Shown: piece by piece, positions 26,295-35,005 of the stretch
Layout: each line of letters opens with the position of its first letter
Numbering within the stretch: the stretch's first letter is position 1
Assembly: GCF_001021385.1 (NCBI RefSeq)
Contig: NZ_CP011773.1
Span: 1,364,001 to 1,428,000, forward strand
DNA length: 64,000 nucleotides
Direction of reading: 5' to 3'
Source of the DNA: Mycobacterium sp. EPa45
GTDB lineage: Bacteria > Actinomycetota > Actinomycetes > Mycobacteriales > Mycobacteriaceae
Notes under the pieces: generated by a model
Told to the model about the DNA's origin: nothing
Databases searched by the model: none
Seen by the model: the letters and a program-made list of their open reading frames with translations, nothing else
Made by a program: the position numbers and the translations under genes

Positions 26295-26593
26295 CGAAAC
26301 GGTGGGTTTCAGCGGCGATCGGTGCAGCGGTGGCGCCGATCGCGTTGGCCTCAGCGGCCTACGCTGACGCGGCGCAGGCCACCATCGACAATCTGCAGTC
26401 GCAGGGCTATCTCGTTGCCATCAACTGGGTCGACGGCAACACCGGTGCGGCGTTGTCGTCGTGCCGGGTAGTGGCCGTTCACAATCCGGACAGCTCGCCC
26501 GGCGAGTCGAGCACCGCGACCACCGTCTATGTCGACCTGTCGTGTCCGCGCCGCGAGGCCCCCGTCGGTATCGGTATCGGCATCGGATTCTGA
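26279..26593 (+). CDS. Small secreted conserved protein
   Basis: 104 residues with a Sec signal peptide (basic VAKRW, hydrophobic AAIGAAVAPIALASA, cleavage after AYA near residue 29). The mature domain of about 75 residues contains ATIDNLQSQGYLVAINWVDG, two cysteines (SCRV, SCPR) likely bonded, and ends in Gly-Ile repeats. I recognise this as a type of small secreted mycobacterial protein without known function. The GTG start lies inside the preceding lipoprotein gene in another frame, so the two are probably translated from one message. Confidence 0.72.
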   Translation: MGCRVAKRWVSAAIGAAVAPIALASAAYADAAQATIDNLQSQGYLVAINWVDGNTGAALSSCRVVAVHNPDSSPGESSTATTVYVDLSCPRREAPVGIGIGIGF

Positions 26594-26605
26594 CGCCGTC
26601 ACCAA

Positions 26606-27325
26606 TCAGCCTGCGACAACTTCGATCTCATCGCCCAGTCGATAGTTGCCGACCAGGGGCAGGGCATCGCCGCTCCAGAACCGGCCCGGGTCGAACCAGT
26701 TCTCGTTCTTTTCGATGGCCAGCAATCCCATCTCCTCATAGGTGATGGCCACCGTCTCGGCGCAATACGCGGTCTGCAGACCGACTTCGCGTTCGGCCTG
26801 CTTGCGGCGTTCTGCTGATTCACGAACTTTCTTGTGCACCAACGGGATTCCGCGCGTCCAGTCACGGACGGTGGGTAGCCGGCCGCGCAGCCAGCGGCCG
26901 GTCAACCGCGCGGTGGACGGAAACGGGGTGCCGTCCATCCGGGCGATCACCTTCAGCAGCTGATCTTCGTGTTCGCGGCTGACGTCGGGGGTCAGCTGGC
27001 GCAGCCAGCACCGCTGACCGTAATGGTGAAGCCATTGTTCGACGGCTTCCCGGGCGTCGTTGAGCTGCACCCCGCGGTGGTTGGTACCGGTCCACAGGTC
27101 CAGCAGCTTGTGGCCTAACTCGGCATGCCAGATCAACGGTGGCAGATCGTCGATCGCCACCGTCATGCCAACGTGGTTGACCGGCGCGTTGGTCAGCGTC
27201 TGGATCGCCCGGTCCGGGCCCGACCCGCCGCGAAACAACCAGACGTCACCGGTTCGGGTTTGATCCAGCGCCTGTGCCAACGACACGGTGTGCTCATTCA
27301 CCAGCGCAGCATAATGTGACCCCAT
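26606..27325 (-). CDS. YiiX-type permuted papain-like hydrolase
   Basis: 239 residues. The sequence follows the circularly permuted NlpC/P60 (YiiX/YaeF-like) pattern: GDVWLFRG at the start, a His in NAPVNHVGM as the base, and the nucleophile Cys downstream in TAYCAETVA. This order (His before Cys) is diagnostic. Family members are amidases or thioesterases, often acting on lipids or peptides; no signal peptide is seen here. The ATG at 27325 overlaps, antiparallel, the ATG of the divergent 52-residue gene; GTG 27301 is an alternative start leading to VNEHTVSLAQ. Confidence 0.75.
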   Translation of the reverse strand: MGSHYAALVNEHTVSLAQALDQTRTGDVWLFRGGSGPDRAIQTLTNAPVNHVGMTVAIDDLPPLIWHAELGHKLLDLWTGTNHRGVQLNDAREAVEQWLHHYGQRCWLRQLTPDVSREHEDQLLKVIARMDGTPFPSTARLTGRWLRGRLPTVRDWTRGIPLVHKKVRESAERRKQAEREVGLQTAYCAETVAITYEEMGLLAIEKNENWFDPGRFWSGDALPLVGNYRLGDEIEVVAG

Positions 27326-27482
27326 GCGCGGTATCTGGAAGTGGATCGGCCTGGCCGGTGCGGCGGGCGTCGTCGCGGGCGGGGTACTCGTCGCCCGCGA
27401 CCAGCGGCGCCGCAAGGCGTACACCCCTGACGAGATCCGCGCCCGGCTGCACCAGCGTCACGCTGAAGCCAACTCCGATTGA
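27324..27482 (+). CDS. 52-residue single-pass membrane protein
   Basis: Short frame MRGIWKWIGLAG to a C-terminal HQRHAEANSD. A hydrophobic segment (about residues 7-24, GLAGAAGVVAGGVLVA) is followed by a basic patch RDQRRRK and a helical, charged tail YTPDEIRARLHQRH. This organisation is typical of conserved small membrane proteins of mycobacteria. The TGA is at 27480-27482, 29 nt before the end of the convergent cyclase gene. There is no ribosome-binding site, consistent with a leaderless start. Function unknown. Confidence 0.72.
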   Translation: MRGIWKWIGLAGAAGVVAGGVLVARDQRRRKAYTPDEIRARLHQRHAEANSD

Positions 27483-27511
27483 GATAGCGCTGCTGTCTCA
27501 ACGAGTCGGAG

Positions 27512-28300
27512 TCAGGCCACCGCGTAGAGCCGGTGAGTGCCGCTGAAGCCTTTGAGCTCGGCGTCGCGGCCCTCGTCGAAGGTCTGCTGATCGCCCACCG
27601 CCGTTCGCACCGGCTCACTCACCAGAATCTCGCCGCCGTCGGCCTGGCCGGCGACCCGGGCGGCCATCGCGACGTTGCGACCGAACAGATCGTCGCCGCG
27701 GCGCACCGACTTACCCATGTGGATGCCGATTCGCACCCGAATGCTGTTGTGCCGCAACCGTTTCGAATCACGATTTAGTTCTCGCTGTATCGCCACCGCG
27801 CAGCTCACCGCGGCGGCGGGATCGGCGAAGGCCACCATGAACCCGTCACCTTGACTCTTGACTACGTGGCCGTCGTACTTGGTCACCAATCGCCGCACCA
27901 TCCGGTCGTGGCTGCCGATGAGCTTGACCCACGCCCGGTCGCCGATCCGCTCGTTGAGTGCGGTGGACTCCTCGATGTCGGAGAACATCACCACCACCTT
28001 GCCGTCAGGCACGAGCCGGGCCAGATCAGGCCGCTCGACGTCGGCCCAGTCGGCGAGTTCCTCGATGGAGGACCGCACCGCGCCGCCCAAACCTTGAGTG
28101 CGCACCAGGTTGGCGGTCTGCCACACCTGCTTGACCGCCTCCCGGCCGCCCGTCCACAGCATGTTGCGGGTGTCCAGGCGCCCGCGCAGCTCCTCGGTTT
28201 CACGCTGGCTGGCGTCCAGCTGCTTGCGCATCAGGACCAGCGCAATGGCCTCGGCCACGACCAGCACCGCCAACACCGCTGCCGCGATTGTCCAACCCAC
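27512..28300 (-). CDS. Membrane-anchored class III nucleotide cyclase
   Basis: 262 residues. An N-terminal transmembrane helix (about 3-25) is followed by a coiled-coil-like segment ([20 protein letters not shown]) and a cyclase homology domain from about residue 100. Metal-binding Asp residues are in MFSDIEEST and [11 protein letters not shown], where the Lys for adenine selection is present. The transition-state region reads RNVAMAARV: the Asn lies six residues before the Arg rather than four. It could be an adenylyl cyclase with altered geometry. Related to M. avium Ma1120/Rv1120c-type cyclases in position, as I recall. GTG start. Confidence 0.85.
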   Translation of the reverse strand: MGWTIAAAVLAVLVVAEAIALVLMRKQLDASQRETEELRGRLDTRNMLWTGGREAVKQVWQTANLVRTQGLGGAVRSSIEELADWADVERPDLARLVPDGKVVVMFSDIEESTALNERIGDRAWVKLIGSHDRMVRRLVTKYDGHVVKSQGDGFMVAFADPAAAVSCAVAIQRELNRDSKRLRHNSIRVRIGIHMGKSVRRGDDLFGRNVAMAARVAGQADGGEILVSEPVRTAVGDQQTFDEGRDAELKGFSGTHRLYAVA

Positions 28301-28334
28301 TGTGCGTCGCCCTCCCGTCCGCGATCCTGAACAG

Positions 28335-29267
28335 ATGATGCCTCCTTACTACGAGAGCAGATTCATCCGTGCGAATCACCCCCGACGCGCGCAGGCCATC
28401 TGGCTGCGCTGGACACTGCTGCTGCCGAAGCCCGGCGACGCCGTAGCCGACGTCTGGGTGATGCTGTTCGACCCCGACGGCGGCGGTAACCGCGCGCTCA
28501 AGGTGCCTCATCCGCTCACCGACGCCGACTACCTGTCCGACCCCTGGTCGGCCAGGATCGCCGACACCGTCATCGACGACGTACACGCTCAGGCGGCGCT
28601 CGACGGCGCGTCGTGTGACCTGGCCATCGCCCCGGGCGACGAACCCGTGGTCAAGTTGCTCACCGACCGCTCGTATGCGGCCAAGTTCCCAACCGCCAAA
28701 ACCCAGGTGCGCCATCCGCTGGCCCGTTTCGATGGCACCGTCACCCTCGGGGACACCTCGATGGCAGTCGAGTCCTGGACGGGAAGCGTCAACCACAACT
28801 GGGGCAGCAAGCACACTCCGGCGTACGCCTTCGGTCAGGTGTGCGGGTTCGACGAGCACCCGCGATCCAGCCTCGAAGTCGTGACCGCCCGGGCCGCGGT
28901 CGGGCCGCTGCGGTTGCCGGCCGCCACCCTGTTCGTCTTGCGTCACGCCGGGTGGGAGGTCGCCGTGCGCTCGGTGCTGGCGGCCCGCCACACAAGCGGT
29001 TCGTATGAGCCGTTCCGATGGTCGTTCGGCGGGCGGGCCGACGGTTTCGAGCTGAACGGTGAAATTCACGCCGAGCCCGGCGACGTCATCGGCCTGACCT
29101 ACACCGACACCAACGGAGCGACCAAGTACTGCTACAACTCCGCACTGGCGCACTGCCGAATCAGCCTGTCCGGCAACGGTATTGATACGGAGTTGACCGC
29201 GACGCGACGGGCGATGTTCGAGATCCTCACCGACCACCGGCGTACCGACGTGCCGCTGCTGGCATAG
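28335..29267 (+). CDS. AttH/CrtC-like lipocalin-type protein
   Basis: 310 residues without a signal peptide. The segment [20 protein letters not shown] resembles the HNWG motif of hydroxyneurosporene dehydratase (CrtC), AttH and tocopherol cyclase-like beta-barrel proteins, which bind hydrophobic ligands such as carotenoids. Many mycobacterial members are just listed as hypothetical. ATG at 28335 or 28338; the longer frame upstream overlaps the divergent cyclase gene. Stands alone between divergent neighbours. Function uncertain. Confidence 0.55.
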   Translation: MMPPYYESRFIRANHPRRAQAIWLRWTLLLPKPGDAVADVWVMLFDPDGGGNRALKVPHPLTDADYLSDPWSARIADTVIDDVHAQAALDGASCDLAIAPGDEPVVKLLTDRSYAAKFPTAKTQVRHPLARFDGTVTLGDTSMAVESWTGSVNHNWGSKHTPAYAFGQVCGFDEHPRSSLEVVTARAAVGPLRLPAATLFVLRHAGWEVAVRSVLAARHTSGSYEPFRWSFGGRADGFELNGEIHAEPGDVIGLTYTDTNGATKYCYNSALAHCRISLSGNGIDTELTATRRAMFEILTDHRRTDVPLLA

Positions 29268-29338
29268 CGGCGGTCGGACGCGCACGCGCTGGTGATCAAA
29301 CGTTGAGCAATTTGCCGAGATCAGGCCTTTCGCCTGCG

Positions 29339-29344
29339 TAAACT
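29339..29344 (+). promoter_or_regulatory. -10 hexamer for the LuxR-type regulator
   Basis: TAAACT, 6 nt before the GTG start at 29351. Confidence 0.5.
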
Positions 29345-29350
29345 GCGGCC

Positions 29351-31972
29351 GTGGGGGATAGCCGGACCTGGCCCGTCATGCGACGAGGCAAGGAACTTGC
29401 TGCGATCCAGGCGACCTTGCAGGGTCGGCCCGGTCAATGCGGCACCCTGCTCCTGGGAGATGCCGGCGTCGGCAAGACCACGCTCGCGCGGATGGCCACC
29501 CATAGCTTGCGTTCCACCGCGGTGTGGGTCGCCGGAACCGAGTCCGCGCGCGAGGTGCCGTTGGGTGTGTTCGCCCACCTGCTGGCGAGCCCGATGCCCG
29601 CGGATCCGGTGGCCATGCTCGCCGACGCGTTCCGCACCGTTCGCAGGGAGAAGTTGGCGCTCATCGGGGTCGACGACGTCCACCTCGTCGACCATCTGTC
29701 GGCGACGTTGCTGCATCAACTGGCCGTCGAAGGCGCGGTCCGCATCGTGGCGACCGCCCGCACCGGCGAGCCGATTCCCGAGACGATCACCGCGCTCTGG
29801 AAGGACGGCTACCTCGCCCGGTTGGATGTCGTTCCGTTCGCCAAGGGAGAGGCGGTCGCGCTGGTCGAGACGGCGCTCGGCGGACGCCTGGAGCGGCTCT
29901 CGGCCGATCTGATGTGGGAGGCTTCGAGCGGGAACGCCCTGTTCGTCCGGCATCTCGTCGAAGGTGCGCTGGAAGCCGGCACACTGCGCCAGGTCAACGG
30001 CGTCTGGCAGCTCAGAGGTGAAGCGGCGGTGGCCTCCAAACTGGCTCCGCTGTTGAGCACTCGGCTCGACCGGTTGCCCGACGATGAACAGCGGGCGCTG
30101 CAGTTGCTCGCCGTCTCGGAGCCGCTGCCGTTGGAAGTGATGTCCGAACTCGTCGACAACGCCACCTTGGAGCGGACCGAGCGGCGCGGGCTGATTCGCG
30201 TCGTCGATGTCACCGGAACCGCCGAAATTCACTTCACCCATTCAGTGATCGGCGAGGTCATCCGGCAGGGTCTAGGCCAGGTTGCGGGTCGGCGGTTGCG
30301 GACGGAGTTGTTGGGCGCGATGGACCTGCACCCGCCGCAGACATCGATTCAACGTGTGCGCCGCGCCGAACTCGGGTTACATGCCGACACCAAGGTCGAG
30401 CCCGAAATCCTCTGCCGCGCAGCAGAAGACGCGATGGCGCTGATGAACATCACACTCGCCGAGCGATTGGCACGCGCCGCCCTCGACTCCGGTGGCGGCC
30501 TGGTGGCCTCCGAACTGCTCTCACGGGCCCTACGCTGGCAGGGCAGAGCGCCGGAGTCCGAGGCGATCCTGGAATCGTTCGACCCCGACACCCTCTCCGA
30601 GTTCGAGTTGGTCCGGTGGGGGATGGCGCGGATCGCCAACCTCCAGTGGTCGATCGGCGATGCCGAAGCTGCCGCCAAGGTCCTGGAGATGTTGCAGCAG
30701 CGCATCACGCAGACCCGGTTCCGGCTGGCCGTCGATGGTCTCGCGGCGGCGCTCGCCGTACTCGACAATCGACTCGATGAGGCTGCCATGCTGGCAGACC
30801 GGGTGCTTGCCGAGCCGACCGCGCCGCCGGTCGCCGTCGGCTGGGCGGTGTTCGGTGGCGGCATGGCCGCCGCCATCAGGGGGTGTACCGCCGATGCGGC
30901 ACGGTTTGCCGCCCGCGGGCACGAAATCTACGACAAGATCGACGGCCTGTTGCGATTCCTATTGGCCCTCGGCGAGGTCCGGGCTCTGACGCTGGCCGGT
31001 GATTTCGCTGCAGCGCAAGCGCGTTCGGGCGACATCGTCCGGATCACCTCGCCCAGCCAGTATCGCGCTCGCGCAATGGCGAACGTGCTGGCCGGCACCG
31101 TGGAATTGGGTCGGGGTCAATTGCGCGTGGCGATGGGGCGGCTCGAGGAGACCCTGGCCGCGCTCAGTGGTGAGGCTGCCGCGTCATGGAACGTGCCGGC
31201 CAGATTACTTCTCGTACAGTGCTATTGCGGGCTCGGGTACGACCAGGCCGCGGCCCCGCTGGTGGCCGAACTGCGGGAGCTGGTCAGTCGTGCGGCGACG
31301 ATGTTCGAACCGGCGGTCCGAATCGCGGAGGCGTGGCTGGCCGCAGCCATGGGCCACGTCAGCGGGGCGGTCACGATGGCCCTGCGTGCGGCCGATCTGG
31401 CCGCCGCGTCCGACCAGCGGGCCATCGAGCTGATGGCGTTGCACGCGGCCGCGCGATTCGGCGACACGACCTGCCTACCGCGCATCATCGAGGTCGCGGC
31501 GGTGATCGGTGGGCCGCTGGCCGCGGTCGACGCAGCGCACGCCACCGGGTTGATGAACAACGATGCCGCAGCGGTCTTTTCGGCATCGCAGGAGTTCGAA
31601 CGGATCGGTGCACTGTTGTCGGCGGCGGATGCCGCGGCGCAGGCGGCGGCGCTCTTCGACGCGGCCGGGCAGCGTCGGCATTCGCTCGAAGCGGCCGCCG
31701 CCGCCGATCGGCTGGGCAAGGAATGCGGCGGCCTGAAGACGCCGGCGCTGATGGCCACCTCCCGGCCGCTGCCACTGTCCCGACGGGAACGCGAGATCGC
31801 ACATCTTGTTGTGCGCGGGTTGTCCAACCGGGATATCGCCGCGCGGCTGGTGGTGTCCACTCGCACGGTGGAGGGACACTTGTACCGGATGTACCTCAAA
31901 CTCAACGTGACAAGTCGCGAGGAGTTACGGGAGGTCATCCGTCACGCGTTCGACGATGACGAGCCTGATTGA
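29351..31972 (+). CDS. Large ATP-binding LuxR-family regulator (LAL type)
   Basis: 873 residues. The N-terminal ATPase has a Walker A GDAGVGKTT (residues 36-44) and Walker B LALIGVDDVH (about 105), then an alpha-helical repeat region without clear motifs. The C-terminal LuxR helix-turn-helix starts near SRREREIAHLVVRGLSNRDI and ends in LYRMYLKLNVTSREEL. Such STAND-type proteins activate transcription on binding a small inducer. GTG start with TAAACT 6 nt upstream and no Shine-Dalgarno, so probably leaderless. The 2-hydroxyacid dehydrogenase gene begins 8 nt after its stop and may be a target or a cotranscribed partner. Confidence 0.9.
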   Translation: MGDSRTWPVMRRGKELAAIQATLQGRPGQCGTLLLGDAGVGKTTLARMATHSLRSTAVWVAGTESAREVPLGVFAHLLASPMPADPVAMLADAFRTVRREKLALIGVDDVHLVDHLSATLLHQLAVEGAVRIVATARTGEPIPETITALWKDGYLARLDVVPFAKGEAVALVETALGGRLERLSADLMWEASSGNALFVRHLVEGALEAGTLRQVNGVWQLRGEAAVASKLAPLLSTRLDRLPDDEQRALQLLAVSEPLPLEVMSELVDNATLERTERRGLIRVVDVTGTAEIHFTHSVIGEVIRQGLGQVAGRRLRTELLGAMDLHPPQTSIQRVRRAELGLHADTKVEPEILCRAAEDAMALMNITLAERLARAALDSGGGLVASELLSRALRWQGRAPESEAILESFDPDTLSEFELVRWGMARIANLQWSIGDAEAAAKVLEMLQQRITQTRFRLAVDGLAAALAVLDNRLDEAAMLADRVLAEPTAPPVAVGWAVFGGGMAAAIRGCTADAARFAARGHEIYDKIDGLLRFLLALGEVRALTLAGDFAAAQARSGDIVRITSPSQYRARAMANVLAGTVELGRGQLRVAMGRLEETLAALSGEAAASWNVPARLLLVQCYCGLGYDQAAAPLVAELRELVSRAATMFEPAVRIAEAWLAAAMGHVSGAVTMALRAADLAAASDQRAIELMALHAAARFGDTTCLPRIIEVAAVIGGPLAAVDAAHATGLMNNDAAAVFSASQEFERIGALLSAADAAAQAAALFDAAGQRRHSLEAAAAADRLGKECGGLKTPALMATSRPLPLSRREREIAHLVVRGLSNRDIAARLVVSTRTVEGHLYRMYLKLNVTSREELREVIRHAFDDDEPD

Positions 31973-31980
31973 CTGGCAGC

Positions 31981-32892
31981 ATGGCCATCCTCGTCGTCGG
32001 CAGGCTCGAACCATCGCTGGAGAAACAACTGACGGCCAAGCACACTCCGCTGCGGCTACCGGTTGACACCCCGCAGGCCGAGGAGGTCACCGTGATCGTG
32101 TGCGGCGGGCGCCCGGGAGTCGACGCCGCGCTGATGGACTCACTGCCGCAGCTGCGCGCGATCGTGAACTTCGGTGCCGGGTTCGACACCATCGACGTCA
32201 CCGCGGCTCGCGAGCGGGGGATCGGGGTGAGCAACACCCCCGACGTCCTCAACGACACCGTCGCCGACACGGCGCTCGGTCTGATCCTCGACACCATGCG
32301 CCGATTCGCTGCCGCCGACCGGTACGTGCGGGCCGGCCGGTGGGCCACCGACGGTCCGTTCCCCTACACCCGCGACCTCACCGGCAGTCGTGTCGGCATC
32401 CTCGGGCTGGGCCGGATCGGCTCGGCGATCGCCGATCGGTTGCGCGGATTCGACTGTGCCATCGCCTATCACAACCGTCACGAGATCCCTGACGGCCCGT
32501 ACCGCTACGCCGCCTCACCGGTCGAGCTGGCCGCTTCGGTCGACGTCCTGGTCGTTGCCGCCGCCGGCGGTGCCGACACCGCCCACCTGGTGGATCGTGC
32601 GGTGCTTTCCGCGCTCGGCCCGGACGGCTATCTGGTCAACATCGCCCGCGGCAGCGTCGTCGATCAGGATGCGCTGATCGATTCACTGGAGCAGGGCCGC
32701 CTCGCCGGCGCCGGATTGGACGTCTACGCGGCGGAGCCCGACGTGCCGGTTCGATTGTGGGAACTCGACAACGTGGTGCTGCTGCCGCACATGGGCAGCG
32801 CGACCGCCCGAACCCGAACGGCCATGGCCACTTTGGCGATGCGCAACCTGGAGGAGTTTCTGGCCAGCGGCCAGCTGGTCACCCCCGTCTAA
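31981..32892 (+). CDS. D-isomer-specific 2-hydroxyacid dehydrogenase
   Basis: 303 residues. The NAD-binding motif is GILGLGRIGSA at about 139, Arg in NIARGSVVD and the catalytic Glu/His pair near the end (YAAEPD and LPHMGSA) mark the family, which reduces 2-ketoacids to D-2-hydroxyacids. The cofactor-binding loop has His/Asn-Arg (YHNRH), which fits NADP(H) in glyoxylate/hydroxypyruvate reductases. ATG 31981 lies just after the regulator stop; TTG at 31969 is less likely. The 3' end shares CTAA with the convergent hydrolase gene. Confidence 0.9.
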   Translation: MAILVVGRLEPSLEKQLTAKHTPLRLPVDTPQAEEVTVIVCGGRPGVDAALMDSLPQLRAIVNFGAGFDTIDVTAARERGIGVSNTPDVLNDTVADTALGLILDTMRRFAAADRYVRAGRWATDGPFPYTRDLTGSRVGILGLGRIGSAIADRLRGFDCAIAYHNRHEIPDGPYRYAASPVELAASVDVLVVAAAGGADTAHLVDRAVLSALGPDGYLVNIARGSVVDQDALIDSLEQGRLAGAGLDVYAAEPDVPVRLWELDNVVLLPHMGSATARTRTAMATLAMRNLEEFLASGQLVTPV

Positions 32893-33755
32893 CGGGTGAC
32901 GAACGAGACGACGGCCTCGCTGAACGCGTCGTTGTCGTCGCCGGCGGCGGTGTGCCCTGCGTCGGAGAGTTCGACGAACTCTGCGCGCGGCACCTTCGCC
33001 AAGAAGTCCCGCACACCCTCGGCGCTGACGACGTCGGACAGCTTGCCGCGGATCAGCAGGATCGGGATGGTCAGGTCGATGGCCGCCTGCTCGAGTCGCT
33101 CTACCCGGCCGAACGGATCGTCTTTCGGTGCGGTGAGGAACGCCGGATCCCAATGCCAGAACCACCGGCCGTCACGAAACCGGAGGTTCTTCTTGAGGCC
33201 GTCGAGATTGCTTGGCCGCTTACGGTGCGGCAGGTAGGCGGCAATGGCGTCGGCCGCCTGCTCGAGGTTTTCGAAGCCGTCCACATTGCTGAACATGAAG
33301 TCCCGGATGCGGGCGCTGCCGTCCTTCTCGAAGCGCGGCACCACGTCGACCAGAACCAGCTTGGTCACCACCTCGGGGCCGGCTTCCTCGGCCACCAGGA
33401 TGCTGGTCAGCCCGCCCATGCTCGCCCCGATCAGCACCACCGGGCGGCCGATCTGCTCGAGTACCAGCAGCACGTCGGCAGACAGCGCGTCGACGCTGTA
33501 GTCGGCGTCGGGGGCGCGGTCACTGTCACCGTGCCCGCGGGCGTCGAGAGCGACCACGTGGAAGCCGGAGTCGGCCAGCACCTGCCCGGTGTTCTTCCAG
33601 GAGAACCGGTTCTGCCCGCCGCCGTGCAGCATGAGGATCGTCGGGCGATCCGCCGCCTGCTCGGTGCCCCGGTTCCACTCGTCGGCCACGAGGGTGAGCT
33701 CGTTGATGCCACGGAAATCAACCGTCTGACCGCTGTTCGTGCTGCTCACCGGCAT
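32889..33755 (-). CDS. Alpha/beta-hydrolase
   Basis: 288-residue soluble hydrolase with a complete triad: nucleophile Ser in GASMGG, oxyanion motif HGGGQNR, Asp/Glu in the strand ending IPILLIRGKLSDVV, and His in SDAGHTAAGD. Length and motifs fit the carboxylesterase/lipase-like family; the substrate is unknown. The stop overlaps the 2-hydroxyacid dehydrogenase stop by 4 bp. It is transcribed away from the following VOC gene. Confidence 0.87.
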   Translation of the reverse strand: MPVSSTNSGQTVDFRGINELTLVADEWNRGTEQAADRPTILMLHGGGQNRFSWKNTGQVLADSGFHVVALDARGHGDSDRAPDADYSVDALSADVLLVLEQIGRPVVLIGASMGGLTSILVAEEAGPEVVTKLVLVDVVPRFEKDGSARIRDFMFSNVDGFENLEQAADAIAAYLPHRKRPSNLDGLKKNLRFRDGRWFWHWDPAFLTAPKDDPFGRVERLEQAAIDLTIPILLIRGKLSDVVSAEGVRDFLAKVPRAEFVELSDAGHTAAGDDNDAFSEAVVSFVTR

Positions 33756-33859
33756 CCTCTCGACCGAACCTGAACAGCACGTTACATAGCGGTGCTATCG
33801 ATGAGTTTCGGCACCCCGGTCGGTCTATCCCTTCGCCAGCCCTGGAGAGGAGACCACCC

Positions 33860-34333
33860 GTGCCCACCATCACCCCGTCGCTGTGGTTCGACAACGACCT
33901 GGAGGAAGCGATCCGGTTCTACACCGGCATCTTCCCTAACTCGTCCATCGAGTACGTCAACCGCTACACCGAGGCCGGCCCCGGTGCCCCCGGTGAGGTC
34001 GTGTCGGCGGGCTTCAACCTCGACGGCACCCGGTTCGTCGGCATCAACGGCGGACCGGTGTTCTCGTTCACCGAAGCCGTGTCGTTCCTCATCGAGTGTG
34101 CTGACCAGGCCGAAGTCGACTACTACTGGGACGCCCTGGTCGCCGGTGGCCAGGAATCGCAGTGCGGCTGGCTCAAGGACCGGTTCGGGCTCAGCTGGCA
34201 GGTCGTGCCCAGCCGGCTCTACGAGCTGCTGTCCGACCCCGACCAGGCCCGAGCGGTCGCCGCGACGCAGGCCATGCTCGGAATGCGCAAAATCGTCATC
34301 GCCGATCTGGAGGCTGCCGTGCCGCACCCGTGA
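33860..34333 (+). CDS. VOC/PhnB-like protein
   Basis: 157 residues of the PhnB/3-demethylubiquinone methyltransferase-like branch of the vicinal oxygen chelate superfamily: PSLWFDNDLEEAIRFYTGIF at the start and GRFGL-type turn (here DRFGLSWQVVP) towards the end. No methyltransferase activity should be inferred. GTG start preceded by GGAGAGGAG at 9 nt. Single gene. Confidence 0.87.
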   Translation: MPTITPSLWFDNDLEEAIRFYTGIFPNSSIEYVNRYTEAGPGAPGEVVSAGFNLDGTRFVGINGGPVFSFTEAVSFLIECADQAEVDYYWDALVAGGQESQCGWLKDRFGLSWQVVPSRLYELLSDPDQARAVAATQAMLGMRKIVIADLEAAVPHP

Positions 34334-34414
34334 CGGCCCTCACAGCGGCTACCGGTAGCCTTTCGCCCCAGTAGTGCGGGTGATCGGAGCCCGTAGCGCC
34401 GCAGAGGGAGAACC

Positions 34415-35005
34415 ATGGCCGACGAGCCTGCCGAGCCCGGGGACGAGGCTGCCACGCCAGATGAGGCCGAGACCGTCGAGGAGACCACCGACGCCGAGCC
34501 GGCACCGGTGAAGCAGCCGCGCTCCCACGTTCAGCTCGCGCTGATCGTCGGCACGGTCGTCGTCGTCGCCCTCGCCGCGCTGGCGGGATGGCTCGGGTAC
34601 CGGGCATACCAATCCCGGCAGACCGCCCAGCTGCAAGACCTCCTCGTGGGGGTCGGCCGCCAGGGCGCGCTCAACCTGACCACGATCGACGCCGCCGAGG
34701 CCGACAAGGATGTGCAGCGCATCCTCGACTCGGCCACCGACGCGTTCTATGACGACTTCGCCAAGCGGTCCCAGCCGTTCATCGAGGTGGTCAAGCAAGC
34801 CCAATCCAAATCCGTCGGCACCGTCACCGAGGCCGGGTTGGAGTCGACGTCGGGTAACGAAGGCCAGGTGCTGGTGGCCGTTACCGTGGTCACGTCGAAC
34901 CGCGGCGCGCCCAATCAACCACCACGAGCGTGGCGGATGCGCCTGACGGTCAAGAAGACCGGCGACGACGAAGCGAAGGTCTCGAAAGTGGAGTTCGTAC
35001 CGTGA
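34415..35005 (+). CDS. Mce-associated membrane protein
   Basis: 196 residues with an acidic cytosolic head (about 40 residues, rich in Glu, Ala and Thr), a single transmembrane helix (about 43-65) and an extracytoplasmic domain with the Mas/SnoaL-like pattern DAFYDDFAKRSQPF, ending WRMRLTVKK. This is the architecture of the Mce-associated proteins that stabilise Mce lipid-import complexes (Rv1362c/Rv1363c-like, usually near mce genes). The gene starts with ATG after a GAGGGAG site and overlaps the next gene by 4 bp. No mce operon is seen in the window. Confidence 0.82.
   Translation: MADEPAEPGDEAATPDEAETVEETTDAEPAPVKQPRSHVQLALIVGTVVVVALAALAGWLGYRAYQSRQTAQLQDLLVGVGRQGALNLTTIDAAEADKDVQRILDSATDAFYDDFAKRSQPFIEVVKQAQSKSVGTVTEAGLESTSGNEGQVLVAVTVVTSNRGAPNQPPRAWRMRLTVKKTGDDEAKVSKVEFVP

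Noticed and set aside
33768..33790. TGAACAGCACGTTACA as a KstR site
   Set aside because: The spacing between AAC and GTT is five bases, not two.
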